Shown here piece after piece: positions 9,336-17,651 of a stretch of DNA of 62,583 bases; position 1 is the stretch's first letter, and every line of letters begins with the position of its first letter. The stretch covers positions 1 through 62,583 of the forward strand of contig ATWC01000014.1 in NCBI GenBank assembly GCA_000421045.1. The letters are read 5' to 3'. The notes under the pieces were generated by a model, which made no database searches, was not told the origin of the DNA, and worked only from the letters and a program-made list of their open reading frames with translations. The DNA comes from Lachnospiraceae bacterium NK4A179. GTDB taxonomy: Bacteria > Bacillota > Clostridia > Lachnospirales > Lachnospiraceae. The position numbers and the translations under genes are program-made.

Positions 9336-10193
9336 ATGTCGGTTAAACAAGAGATCAAAAGAAAACTGATACAGGTTGTCGCCTTCGGTTTTTCTAATTT
9401 TCATATAAGCAACTTTGCAGGCGGAAAGCTTTACACAGGCAAATGGAAAAACTTCTGCAACCCCGGACTCAATTGCTACTCCTGTCCTGCGGCATCACTT
9501 GCCTGCCCCATAGGTGCACTTCAGGCAGTCACCGGTTCACGTCATTATAATTTTTCCTTTTATGTAACAGGCCTTATACTTGCTCTCGGAGTGATCTTCG
9601 GGCGTATGATATGCGGTTTCTTCTGCCCTTTCGGACTCATACAGGAACTGATCTCACTCATCCCCGTAAAAAAGTTCCGGCTTCCAGGATGGATGACTTA
9701 TATAAAATATCTGATACTACTCATCTTTGTACTTTTGATCCCGGAAGCAATGTCACTGTTATCGCAAAGCCAGACAGGCATCCCCGCCTTCTGTGAATTC
9801 ATATGTCCTGCAGGCACACTTGAAGGCGGCATACCCATGCTACTTACGCACAAAGAGCTGCGTGATGCAATAGGTCCCCTTTTTGCGCTTAAAGCACTTA
9901 TCCTTGCTATAGTGATCATCGGCTGTATATTTATACACCGCTTTTTCTGCAAAACTCTTTGTCCGCTAGGAGCGATCTACGGACTTCTCAATAAGGTCAG
10001 CATATTAAAGCTTCATGTGAATGAAAAAAGCTGCACGCATTGCAGCGCGTGCAGCCTTAAATGTCCTATGGATGTCGATCCTGTAAAGCATCCCGATTCT
10101 GCCGAATGCATCAGATGTCTTAAATGCGCGGAAGCATGTCCGACTCATTCAATAAGCATCAAAGCAATGGCGAAGCAGATCACTCAACAGTAA
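9336..10193 (+). CDS. NapH/YccM-like membrane 4Fe-4S binding protein
   Basis: 285 residues with several membrane helices and many cysteines. CGFFCPFG and CKTLCPLGA are the paired CxxxCP motifs of NapH/NosR/RdxA-type proteins. FCEFICPAG and an N-terminal CYSCPAASLACP add more, and the C-terminus holds two bacterial ferredoxin clusters (CTHCSACSLKCP and CIRCLKCAEACP). It should carry electrons from cytosolic donors through the membrane to the CXXC/TlpA partners. The last 14 bp overlap the 3' end of glmS on the opposite strand, so the two genes converge tail to tail. Confidence 0.9.
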   Translation: MSVKQEIKRKLIQVVAFGFSNFHISNFAGGKLYTGKWKNFCNPGLNCYSCPAASLACPIGALQAVTGSRHYNFSFYVTGLILALGVIFGRMICGFFCPFGLIQELISLIPVKKFRLPGWMTYIKYLILLIFVLLIPEAMSLLSQSQTGIPAFCEFICPAGTLEGGIPMLLTHKELRDAIGPLFALKALILAIVIIGCIFIHRFFCKTLCPLGAIYGLLNKVSILKLHVNEKSCTHCSACSLKCPMDVDPVKHPDSAECIRCLKCAEACPTHSISIKAMAKQITQQ

Positions 10194-12057
10194 CGCTCTT
10201 TGCAAGGTTCCTCGGCTTATCAACGTCAAGTCCCTTTGTAACAGCCATATAGTATCCAAGAAGCTGAAGCGGTATTATCGCAAGGCTTGCGGCAAATACT
10301 TCCTCGCCCTTTGGAATATATACTGCGAAATCAACCGTATCCTCAACGCTGTAGTTGCCGTAAGATGTGAGTCCGAAGAGATAAGCTCCGCGGCTCTTAA
10401 CCTCAGCCATGTTGGAGATGGTCTTCTCATAAAGATCTTTCTGCGTCATGATACCTATGACCAGTCTGTTGTGTTCTATAAGAGAAATAGTTCCGTGCTT
10501 AAGCTCACCCGCAGCATATGCCTCAGAATGGATATAGCTGATCTCTTTCATCTTGAGCGATCCTTCAAGCGCTATCGCATAATCAAGACCTCTTCCGATA
10601 AAGAATACGTCAGTTGAATTTGCATACTTGGCTGCAAACCACTGTATCCTCTCCCTGTCTTCAAGTATCTTTTCAATACCCGCAGGGATCTGGTTAAGAG
10701 CTGCAAGGAGCTCCTTGGCTCTGTTCTCATCTATGGACTTTGAAAGCTCCGCACATCTTATCGCAAGCAGGTAAAGCGTGATGAGCTGAGCGCTGTATGC
10801 TTTTGTTGTAGCCACCGCGATCTCGGGACCGGCAGCTGTATACATTACGAAATCTGCTTTTCTCGCGATCGATGATCCGAAAACATTCACTATCGCAAGT
10901 GTGGGAATTCCCCTCTCTTCCGAAAGAAGCATTGCCTCTCTGGTATCGGCAGTCTCACCGCTCTGCGAGATAACGACCACAAGAGAATTCTTCTGAAGCT
11001 TCGGATTGCAGTAACGGAATTCCGATGCAAGGCTTACCTCAACAGGTATATCCGTCAGCTGCTCTATGACTGTCTTACCCACAGCACCTGCATGGTATGC
11101 CGAGCCACAGGCTACGATATATATTCTCTCAAGATTCTTCAGCACATCATCAAGAGTAGTCTTGTCTTCCGGATTGCCTGAATTCTCAGGATTCCTTATA
11201 AGACCGGAGAAATCGATCTTTCCGTCATTCATATACATATCAAGGGTTTCCTTCACAGCCTTAGGCTGCTCATGGATCTCCTTCATCATGTAATGTTCAA
11301 AGCCGCACTTATCGGTGCTCTCTGCATCCCAGTCAATCTCAACAGGATTCTTTTCTATCTCATCACCGTCAAGGTTGTAGAAAGTAACCTTTCCGGGTGT
11401 GAGCTTACCGAGCTCCATGTCACCGATGTAATAAACATTTCTTGTATAATTAAGGATCGCAGGTACGTCCGATCCCAGAAATGCGCCTTCATCGGTCACA
11501 CCAATGATCATGGGGCTATCCTTCTTGGCAACATAGATCTCGCCGGGATACTCCTTGAACATTACGGCAAGCGCATAGCTGCCTCGTGTACGAACAAGTG
11601 CATGGTTTATAGCATCCACAGGTGTTCCCTGATACTTCTTATAGTAATAATCGATAAGCTTTATCTCCACCTCAGTATCGGTCTCGGAATAAAACTTATA
11701 ATCATGGCGCATTAACTTGGCCTTGAGTTCCTGGTAGTTCTCAATGATACCGTTATGCACGCCCACAACATTCATGTCATCACTGCAATGAGGATGCGCA
11801 TTAGTCTCGGACGGCTCACCGTGAGTTGCCCATCTTGTGTGACCGATACCGCATGTACCTAACACCGCACGTCCCTGATCAGTCTTGTGAGCAAGTGCTG
11901 AAAGTCTGCCCTTTGCCTTTACTATATCTGTTTCGCCGTCGCCGTTCCTTACAGCGATGCCTGCTGAGTCATATCCTCTGTATTCAAGCTTCTCGAGACC
12001 TGCAAGGAGGATCGGAGCCGCCTGCTTATTACCTACATAACCTACTATACCGCACAT
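10180..12057 (-). CDS. glmS: Glutamine-fructose-6-phosphate aminotransferase
   Basis: A 625-residue enzyme making glucosamine-6-phosphate, the entry to peptidoglycan precursors. The N-terminal Ntn hydrolase domain begins MCGIVGYVG with catalytic Cys2. The C-terminal half holds two SIS sugar-isomerase domains (SQSGETADTREAM segment), and the chain ends in DKPRNLAKSVTVE as usual. GAAAGGA precedes the ATG. A good promoter lies 47-75 bp upstream, leaving a leader of about 40 nt, which is too short for a glmS ribozyme. The 3' end overlaps the convergent ferredoxin gene by 14 bp. Confidence 0.97.
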   Translation of the reverse strand: MCGIVGYVGNKQAAPILLAGLEKLEYRGYDSAGIAVRNGDGETDIVKAKGRLSALAHKTDQGRAVLGTCGIGHTRWATHGEPSETNAHPHCSDDMNVVGVHNGIIENYQELKAKLMRHDYKFYSETDTEVEIKLIDYYYKKYQGTPVDAINHALVRTRGSYALAVMFKEYPGEIYVAKKDSPMIIGVTDEGAFLGSDVPAILNYTRNVYYIGDMELGKLTPGKVTFYNLDGDEIEKNPVEIDWDAESTDKCGFEHYMMKEIHEQPKAVKETLDMYMNDGKIDFSGLIRNPENSGNPEDKTTLDDVLKNLERIYIVACGSAYHAGAVGKTVIEQLTDIPVEVSLASEFRYCNPKLQKNSLVVVISQSGETADTREAMLLSEERGIPTLAIVNVFGSSIARKADFVMYTAAGPEIAVATTKAYSAQLITLYLLAIRCAELSKSIDENRAKELLAALNQIPAGIEKILEDRERIQWFAAKYANSTDVFFIGRGLDYAIALEGSLKMKEISYIHSEAYAAGELKHGTISLIEHNRLVIGIMTQKDLYEKTISNMAEVKSRGAYLFGLTSYGNYSVEDTVDFAVYIPKGEEVFAASLAIIPLQLLGYYMAVTKGLDVDKPRNLAKSVTVE

Positions 12058-12103
12058 AATAATGTCCTTTCGTGTGATAGTTAGTTGTTTACATAACCGC
12101 TAC

Positions 12104-12132
12104 ATTATACCCTAACGATCATTTATTTGCAA
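12104..12132 (-). promoter_or_regulatory. glmS promoter (TTGCAA-N17-TATAAT)
   Basis: TTGCAA at 12132-12127 and a perfect TATAAT at 12109-12104, 17 bp apart, oriented towards glmS. The predicted start is near 12097, so the leader is about 40 nt. Confidence 0.75.
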
Positions 12133-12147
12133 AAAAGGAAGGCTGTA

Positions 12148-12246
12148 TCACTTTTCGATGGTGACGGTTTCATCATAGCAGGAGAAGATGCCTTTCACTT
12201 TATCCTCGGGGAGCTTCGGTGCAACATAGCTATTTACTCCGCAAAA
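12148..12246 (-). pseudogene. Orphan C-terminal coding fragment
   Basis: Reading back from a TGA at 12150-12148, about 32 codons stay open before an in-frame stop at 12249-12247. The peptide ends YVAPKLPEDKVKGIFSCYD followed by ETVTIEK. It reads like a genuine protein C-terminus with codon use like the chromosomal genes nearby, but there is no start codon and it runs into the 3' end of the AT-rich lipoprotein gene. I take it as what is left of a gene cut by the arrival of that patch. I do not recognise the family. Confidence 0.4.
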
Positions 12247-13148
12247 TCAAAGCCTCCCCAATCACCTCCACAACCACCTTCAACTGCTTTAATCATTTTT
12301 TTGTTAACGCAATCATAAATATACAGATTATAAATAGGGCTGGGCGGATAAAAATCCGCAAGAAAACTTTTTGGTGCATTTACATCTAAAACCATTATCC
12401 AATTTCCATCATCAGAGATCCTAATTTTACCTACCGGAAACTCTAATGTTTCAATTTGTGTTTCATTTCCGCTTGATATTTCATAGATATAAATATTGTT
12501 CTCAAATATATATGTCACCTTATCTTCAGAAGCATCAACATCAAAAATATCATACTTAAAATCAGATATAAGAATGGTTTCGGTTTTATTTTGTATGTTT
12601 AATTTCACCAATTGATTCTTACGCTTAACAAAAAGATTTTCTCCTCCTTTATCAGCACTAAATCCTGCCTTGTTCCAATTAATCTTGTTATTATTATTTA
12701 TACCCTTTCCATCAACTTCACAAAGATACTCTATCTCACCGTTGCTGATTATATATACTGATGCACTCTCACTTCCATCATTCCAAAACTTTACAGCAAC
12801 ATCACCTGTCCCTCCCAATGCAACAACATTCCCAACGAAATCATATTTTTCTCTTATGATCCGAAAAGAATTTTCATCAGTCAACGAACAAATCTCATTA
12901 CTTTCTATATTCGCTTTAAATTTATTATCCGCTTTAACAAAAAATACGTTGCCATCGTTATAATCAAAATCCTCAACCCAATCTATATTACATTTGCTGC
13001 ATGATTCATCCGGGCTAATTACATAGACACAATCATCAGAATAATTATAATAACAATAATCTATTCCAACAGTAGGTTCTTTTTTCTTTCCACACCCACT
13101 CACTAAAAAAATCAACAATATTACTGCAATAATCTTGAATCTTTTCAT
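12234..13148 (-). CDS. Predicted lipoprotein A, beta-propeller-like, tandem paralogue
   Basis: About 304 residues starting at MKRFKIIAVILL, a signal peptide with lipobox LVSGC. The rest is an extracellular domain rich in repeats such as YIYEISSGNET and ISDDGNWIMVLD, suggestive of a small beta-propeller of the TolB/DUF5050 kind. It is clearly related along its whole length to the next gene (13183-14091); both end in a shared YNLYIYDCVNKKM-type segment and FAE. No good Shine-Dalgarno site is visible. The DNA is strikingly AT-rich compared with glmS and htpG, suggesting acquisition. Function unknown. Confidence 0.75.
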   Translation of the reverse strand: MKRFKIIAVILLIFLVSGCGKKKEPTVGIDYCYYNYSDDCVYVISPDESCSKCNIDWVEDFDYNDGNVFFVKADNKFKANIESNEICSLTDENSFRIIREKYDFVGNVVALGGTGDVAVKFWNDGSESASVYIISNGEIEYLCEVDGKGINNNNKINWNKAGFSADKGGENLFVKRKNQLVKLNIQNKTETILISDFKYDIFDVDASEDKVTYIFENNIYIYEISSGNETQIETLEFPVGKIRISDDGNWIMVLDVNAPKSFLADFYPPSPIYNLYIYDCVNKKMIKAVEGGCGGDWGGFDFAE

Positions 13149-13182
13149 AATCTTGTTTAATACGGTATTACTATAAATCTTA

Positions 13183-14091
13183 TTACTCTGCAAAACAAAA
13201 CGATCCAAAAATAGTTCCACCGCCTTCATCACCCACTTTATTCATTTGTTTATTCACACAATCATATATATAGAGATTATATATAGGACTAGGCGGATAA
13301 ATATCCGCTAAAAACCCCTTTGGCTCAGTAATATCTAAAACCATTATCCAATTACCGTCATTGGATAAACATATTTTTCCTACAGGAAACTCCATCTCTT
13401 CTACTAGAGTTTCCTTTCCGCTTGATATTTCATAAAGATAAATGCAGTCTCCATAGATATATGCCACTTTGTCGCCCGATCCATCAACATCAAAGATATC
13501 ATACTTGAAATCAGAAATTAAAGTTGTCCCCGTTTTACTCTGAATATTATATTTAACTAACTGATCATTTTGCTTAATAAACAGGTTTTCTCCGTCTTTA
13601 TCTGCACAGAAGGCTACCCTGTTCATATTTGTACTACTATTATGATTTATACCATCTCCATCTACTTCGCAGAGATACTCCATTACTCCATTTTCAATAA
13701 TATAGATTGACGAATTCTCTCTTTCAGCGGTATAAAACTGTAACGCCACCTTCCCCAAACCATCAAGCGAGACAATATGTCTGGCCCCCTTTAAATTATC
13801 TTTAACTTTTTTATAATCACTTTCATTAACTATAGGAGTTATCTGGTTACTACTTATATTGGCTTTGAATACGTTTTTTTCATCTGTAAAATATAAATAG
13901 CCATTATCATAATCAAAATCTTCCTGATAATCTGTATTAACGTAATACATCGAACCATCCGGATAGATTACTTTAACACCATCCCCATAAAGATAACAAT
14001 AGCCTATTCCCATCGTAGGCGGCTCTTTTTTTCCGCATCCTACCGCCAAAAATAACATCATGATAAAAACAATTAATTTGATCTTTTTCAC
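13183..14091 (-). CDS. Predicted lipoprotein B, paralogue of lipoprotein A
   Basis: About 302 residues from a GTG at 14091, chosen because GGAGA lies 9 nt upstream and the signal peptide then begins VKKIKLIVFIMM with lipobox LAVGC. An ATG ten codons earlier (14121) is possible. The mature part parallels lipoprotein A: PPTMGIGYCYLY at the start, a central YNIQSKTGTTLISDFKYDIF segment and the same C-terminus. This is a tandem duplication that has diverged. The proteins may read or bind something at the cell surface, but nothing catalytic is visible. Confidence 0.78.
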   Translation of the reverse strand: MKKIKLIVFIMMLFLAVGCGKKEPPTMGIGYCYLYGDGVKVIYPDGSMYYVNTDYQEDFDYDNGYLYFTDEKNVFKANISSNQITPIVNESDYKKVKDNLKGARHIVSLDGLGKVALQFYTAERENSSIYIIENGVMEYLCEVDGDGINHNSSTNMNRVAFCADKDGENLFIKQNDQLVKYNIQSKTGTTLISDFKYDIFDVDGSGDKVAYIYGDCIYLYEISSGKETLVEEMEFPVGKICLSNDGNWIMVLDITEPKGFLADIYPPSPIYNLYIYDCVNKQMNKVGDEGGGTIFGSFCFAE

Positions 14092-14137
14092 AGTTGCTTT
14101 TCTCCATTTATACTGAATCATTCGTAAAGGAAACTAT

Positions 14138-14419
14138 TTATTTCCTCAAGTGTGCCTTTATATGATCCAGGAAACTTTTTACATTAGCAAGCTCAAAGGT
14201 TGTATTAGGCCTCGTGAAAATAACATCCCCCAATATAACCCCCTCCGCTAAAGGCTGGCGATGTAATAACAATACTATTGCATAGACAGCGACTTCATTA
14301 CTATCGGCCGAAAACTTCTTTCCTCCGGCCTCCAGTATATCCCGCGAAACATGACCACAGTTTTTAAAAACAAAATCATAATTGCCGGGATTTTTTCTGA
14401 TCTCCAAACACAGTTTCAT
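14138..14419 (-). CDS. Short NlpC/P60- or LRAT-like cysteine-peptidase-fold fragment
   Basis: 93 residues. NYDFVFKNCGHVSRDILEAG resembles the catalytic-Cys helix of papain-like-fold domains (asparagine-cysteine then an amphipathic helix) found in LRAT-like and RHS-associated proteins. The chain is too short for a complete domain of that fold and lacks an obvious upstream His. No Shine-Dalgarno site precedes the ATG. It sits 16 bp from the end of the sequence upstream of lipoprotein B on the same strand. It may be the C-terminal remnant of a larger effector-like protein. The assignment is weak. Confidence 0.45.
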   Translation of the reverse strand: MKLCLEIRKNPGNYDFVFKNCGHVSRDILEAGGKKFSADSNEVAVYAIVLLLHRQPLAEGVILGDVIFTRPNTTFELANVKSFLDHIKAHLRK

Positions 14420-14531
14420 TCAGCTTGCAACACCTAATATACTTCAATTATTTTAATTTATTTATTGTCTGATTTCCAGGCTGTTTCAGATATATTTTCA
14501 GAACTTCAGGGATAAGAGCATGCTTACTGTT

Positions 14532-14590
14532 AGTGTAAGTGCCCGAATCTTATGATAATCAAAGGGGCCCGTGTGGGCCCCTCTTACACT
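14532..14590 (-). terminator. GC-rich hairpin, probable htpG terminator
   Basis: GGGGCCC (14564-14570), loop GTGT, GGGCCCC (14575-14581) is a perfect 7-bp GC stem. AGTGTAAG (14532-14539) and CTTACACT (14583-14590) can add an outer stem. It lies about 90 bp after the htpG stop. The T-tract is poor (CTTTGATT), so termination may be partial. The remainder of 14420-14669 shows nothing else I can name. Confidence 0.5.
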
Positions 14591-14669
14591 CTGTTATTTC
14601 TTCTTTAGCGTTACCGGTTCAATTTTTCACAAACTGTCTGTTTTTAATCAAATATCCTAATCAAATATT

Positions 14670-16769
14670 TTATGCAAGCATCCCCAGAAGTTTATTAGAC
14701 CTTGCCACAAACTTGGTCATTGCTTCCGGATCGAGCGGTTCATTCTGAAGCCTTGCCAGATCATAGAGCTGCTCAAAGAGCATCTGTGAATTCTCGCTCT
14801 CCTGCTCCTCAAGTATCTTCTGGACAAGCTTATTGGAAGTATTAAGGATGAGAGTCTGTCCTTCCTTGGGAAGGTTGCCCATATCAAGACCACGTGTGGC
14901 ATACATCTTCATCATATCCTGCATACGTCTTGATTCCTCGGAAACCGTAAGCATTGAAGAGATATCCTTGTTCTTGAGCTTCTCGGCCTTAACTGTGATA
15001 TTGTCCTTCTTTATCACTTTCTTGAAGATCTTTTCAAGCACCTTGGTCTGATTCTCAAGTTCCTCCTTGAGCTTCTTTGTTTCCTTGGCCTTAAGATCAT
15101 CTGTAACCTCAGAATCTATGCGCAGGAAATGTATTCCTTCATTCTTGCTCTCAAGCTGCTGTACAAAAGGCTGGTCGATAGTATCGGGAAGGATGATCGC
15201 GGGCTTTCCGGCCTTCTTGAACATATTGATATACTGGCTCTGCTGCTGCTCATCAGTAACATAGTAGATCTTCTTGTCCTTTTTCTCTTCGGAATTATCC
15301 TCTGCAGCATCTCCTTCTTTTACGACCTCTGATTCAACTTCATTTCCGTCTGCATCGGTCGCATTCTCGGTCTTCTCACCATCCTCGTCGGATTCTTCTG
15401 TATCTATTGGCTTTACTTCAAGACACTCGGGAAGAGTCATGAACTTCTTATCTATGTCCTTGAAGAGGATGTAGTCCGTCATCTTCTCGCAGAACTTATC
15501 ATCCTTAAGGCATCCGTATTTGATGAACGGAGAGATATCATCCCAATACTTTTCATATTCTTCTCGCTCTGTCTTGCACATTCCGGAAAGCTTGTCGGCA
15601 ACTTTCTTTGAAATGTAGTCAGATATCTTCTTTACGAAACCGTCATTCTGAAGTGCCGATCTTGAAACGTTGAGCGGCAGGTCAGGACAGTCGATGACAC
15701 CCTTTAAGAGCATCAGATATTCGGGAATGACCTCTTTGATATTATCAGCAATGAATACCTGGTTGTTATAGAGCTTTATCACGCCCTCTATAGATTCAAA
15801 TTCCATATTGATCTTAGGGAAGTAAAGGATACCCTTTAAGTTAAAAGGATAATCCATGTTCAGATGGATCCAGAACAGAGGCTCCTTGTAATCATGGAAG
15901 ACTTTTCTGTAGAAATCGAGGTATTCATCCTTTGTGCAGTCATTGGGATGCTTTGCCCAAAGAGGCGTCGTATCATTCAGTGCAACCGGACGTTTCTTTA
16001 TCTTAAGCCTATCCTCACTCTTTTCTTTTGTGGTATCCTCTTTGCCATCCTTATCCTTGGGATATTCACCGGGGATCTCCTCAAGAACCGTATCGGTATC
16101 AAGCTTCTCGGAGGCCTTTATGGTCTCGGTAAGCTCCTCGCCTTCCTTTGAAAGGAATATCTCATAAGGCATGAATGAGCAGTATTTCTTGAGCACATCC
16201 TCTGCCTCATACTTGTTGCAGTATTTCTCACAATCAGATGCAACATGAAGGATGATCTCGGTACCGATCTCGGTACGATTTCCTTCCTCCATCTCATATT
16301 CGGTTCCGCCGTTGCATGTCCAATGAACTGCCTTGGCGCCATCTTTATATGAAAGAGTATTGATCTCGACCTCTTCAGCTATCATAAATGCTGAATAAAA
16401 GCCCAGACCGAAATGTCCGATGATCTGATCTTCGTTTGCCTTATCCTTATACTTTGTGATGAAATCAGTGGCTCCGGAAAATGCGATCTGGTTGATATAC
16501 TGCTCAACCTCATCCTCTGTCATGCCCAGACCGTTATCGATAACCTTTATGAGCTTTGCCTCAGGATTAACGACCACCTCGATCTTGCCCTTATAATTCT
16601 CAGGAAGCGTGTACTCTCCCATCATGTCGAGCTTTTTTAACTTGGTGATGGCATCTGAGCCGTTACTTACAAGTTCCCTGTAAAAAATATCCTGATCGGA
16701 ATACATCCACTTCTTGATTATCGGGAATATATTCTCGCTGCTGATTGATAAACTGCCTTTTCCTGCCAT
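14670..16769 (-). CDS. htpG: Hsp90-family chaperone HtpG
   Basis: About 699 residues. The N-terminal GHKL ATPase domain shows NGSDAITKL, IDNGLGM and IGHFGLGFYS. The middle domain includes PLFWIHLNMDYPFNLKGILYFP and LPLNVSRSALQND. The start is the ATG at 16769 (MAGKGSLSIS), with AAAGGATG upstream. The protein is longer than the usual 610-650 residues mainly because of a highly acidic insertion of about 45 residues (about 455-499) inside the middle/C-terminal region, besides the usual charged linker near residue 240. It is monocistronic, with a sigma-A promoter and a CIRCE element upstream, so HrcA control is predicted. Confidence 0.96.
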   Translation of the reverse strand: MAGKGSLSISSENIFPIIKKWMYSDQDIFYRELVSNGSDAITKLKKLDMMGEYTLPENYKGKIEVVVNPEAKLIKVIDNGLGMTEDEVEQYINQIAFSGATDFITKYKDKANEDQIIGHFGLGFYSAFMIAEEVEINTLSYKDGAKAVHWTCNGGTEYEMEEGNRTEIGTEIILHVASDCEKYCNKYEAEDVLKKYCSFMPYEIFLSKEGEELTETIKASEKLDTDTVLEEIPGEYPKDKDGKEDTTKEKSEDRLKIKKRPVALNDTTPLWAKHPNDCTKDEYLDFYRKVFHDYKEPLFWIHLNMDYPFNLKGILYFPKINMEFESIEGVIKLYNNQVFIADNIKEVIPEYLMLLKGVIDCPDLPLNVSRSALQNDGFVKKISDYISKKVADKLSGMCKTEREEYEKYWDDISPFIKYGCLKDDKFCEKMTDYILFKDIDKKFMTLPECLEVKPIDTEESDEDGEKTENATDADGNEVESEVVKEGDAAEDNSEEKKDKKIYYVTDEQQQSQYINMFKKAGKPAIILPDTIDQPFVQQLESKNEGIHFLRIDSEVTDDLKAKETKKLKEELENQTKVLEKIFKKVIKKDNITVKAEKLKNKDISSMLTVSEESRRMQDMMKMYATRGLDMGNLPKEGQTLILNTSNKLVQKILEEQESENSQMLFEQLYDLARLQNEPLDPEAMTKFVARSNKLLGMLA

Positions 16770-16817
16770 AAAAAAACACATCCTTTCTATAAAAATCAGT
16801 ACTTAAAACTAAAGATT

Positions 16818-16846
16818 ATATTAGGTCTGCATTTTGCAAATGTCAA
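16818..16846 (-). promoter_or_regulatory. htpG promoter (TTGACA-N17-TAATAT)
   Basis: A consensus TTGACA at 16846-16841 with TAATAT at 16823-16818, 17 bp apart. It directs a leader of about 40 nt towards htpG. It is the only exact consensus -35 hexamer I found in the window. Confidence 0.7.
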
Positions 16847-16853
16847 TAGAAAA

Positions 16854-16880
16854 TTAGCACTCATTTAAAATGAGTGCTAA
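16854..16880. promoter_or_regulatory. CIRCE element (HrcA operator)
   Basis: TTAGCACTC (16854-16862), nine bases, GAGTGCTAA (16872-16880): an exact match to the CIRCE consensus, with a spacer that is itself nearly symmetric. It lies 7 bp upstream of the htpG -35 box and about 85 bp before the start codon. CIRCE is the operator of the heat-shock repressor HrcA, which normally controls groESL and dnaK; hrcA is not in this window. Confidence 0.93.
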
Positions 16881-16901
16881 TAAAAAAGGGTGACATTCCT
16901 G

Positions 16902-17651
16902 CTATACCCTGCTCTCTGTATCTCTGCTTTTCTTACCGCTATATGCACTGCATGTAAGGATAAATGCCCCCGCTCCTATACAAAGGTATATGATCCTTGT
17001 TAAAAGATATCCGGCACTTATCATAAAAGGCGTTTCCGTCTTTTCAAGATTTCCAAGTTTAGCCGCCATTGTGCTAAAATAGCCGGCCCCGTTTATATCT
17101 ATGGCGGAGCATTTAAGCGCAAATGCCATCACAAGGCACAGCAGCATGAAAATATATATAAACATCGGGCTTTTGCGACCAAGCAAGATTCCAACACCTG
17201 TTATCACAAAAACACATGGCAGACATATAAGCATCCAGTCCAGCAGGTAATTTCCAAGCTGAAGTTCTCTAAACAGGCTCCCTAAGAAGATACAGCCCAG
17301 CACAAGGCTCAAGGTCATGCTTAAGATAAAGAATCCCCCCATCAAAAGGCTTCGTATCGCGATCCTTTTTCCCGGCGGAAATGCCGTAACATCCGTAAGA
17401 ATCCCCGCCTTCCTTTGCCTTTCGGAAAAGCTCATTGCAATGATAAGAAGAGTTATAAGCATATTGATAAGTGCACTGTCGCCCAGATATTTGCCGAAAC
17501 TCCAACCGGAAAATGGCGCAGTATCCGCCACTCCCAGTATCGTTTCCGTTGACAACAGATACCATGAATAGATCAGAGAAGCCGCCAGCATAACCGGCAC
17601 ATATATCTTACATAGAATGATCCTGAACTCATATTTAATTATCCTGATCAA
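16902..17651 (-). CDS. ABC-2-type permease subunit
   Basis: 249 residues with about six membrane helices and no soluble domain. It starts at a TTG (17651) behind a strong GGAGGAGG site at 9 nt, inside the last codons of the permease-peptidase gene, overlapping it by 17 bp. As last gene of a set with the ATPase and the large permease it is presumably the second membrane subunit. A weak hairpin (GGGT/ACCC followed by T6 on the minus strand) overlaps the stop codon and could end the operon. Confidence 0.8.
   Translation of the reverse strand: MIRIIKYEFRIILCKIYVPVMLAASLIYSWYLLSTETILGVADTAPFSGWSFGKYLGDSALINMLITLLIIAMSFSERQRKAGILTDVTAFPPGKRIAIRSLLMGGFFILSMTLSLVLGCIFLGSLFRELQLGNYLLDWMLICLPCVFVITGVGILLGRKSPMFIYIFMLLCLVMAFALKCSAIDINGAGYFSTMAAKLGNLEKTETPFMISAGYLLTRIIYLCIGAGAFILTCSAYSGKKSRDTESRV

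Noticed and set aside
12058-12103. glmS ribozyme upstream of glmS
   Set aside because: The predicted leader is only about 40 nt, and no ribozyme core is seen, so there is no room for it.
12127-12318. Plus-strand open frame of 63 codons near glmS
   Set aside because: It spans the glmS promoter and the minus-strand gene remnant; no ribosome binding site and no family.
16881-16909. Terminator of the ABC operon beside CIRCE
   Set aside because: The stem is only 4 bp (GGGT/ACCC) although six T follow on the minus strand; too weak to list as a feature.
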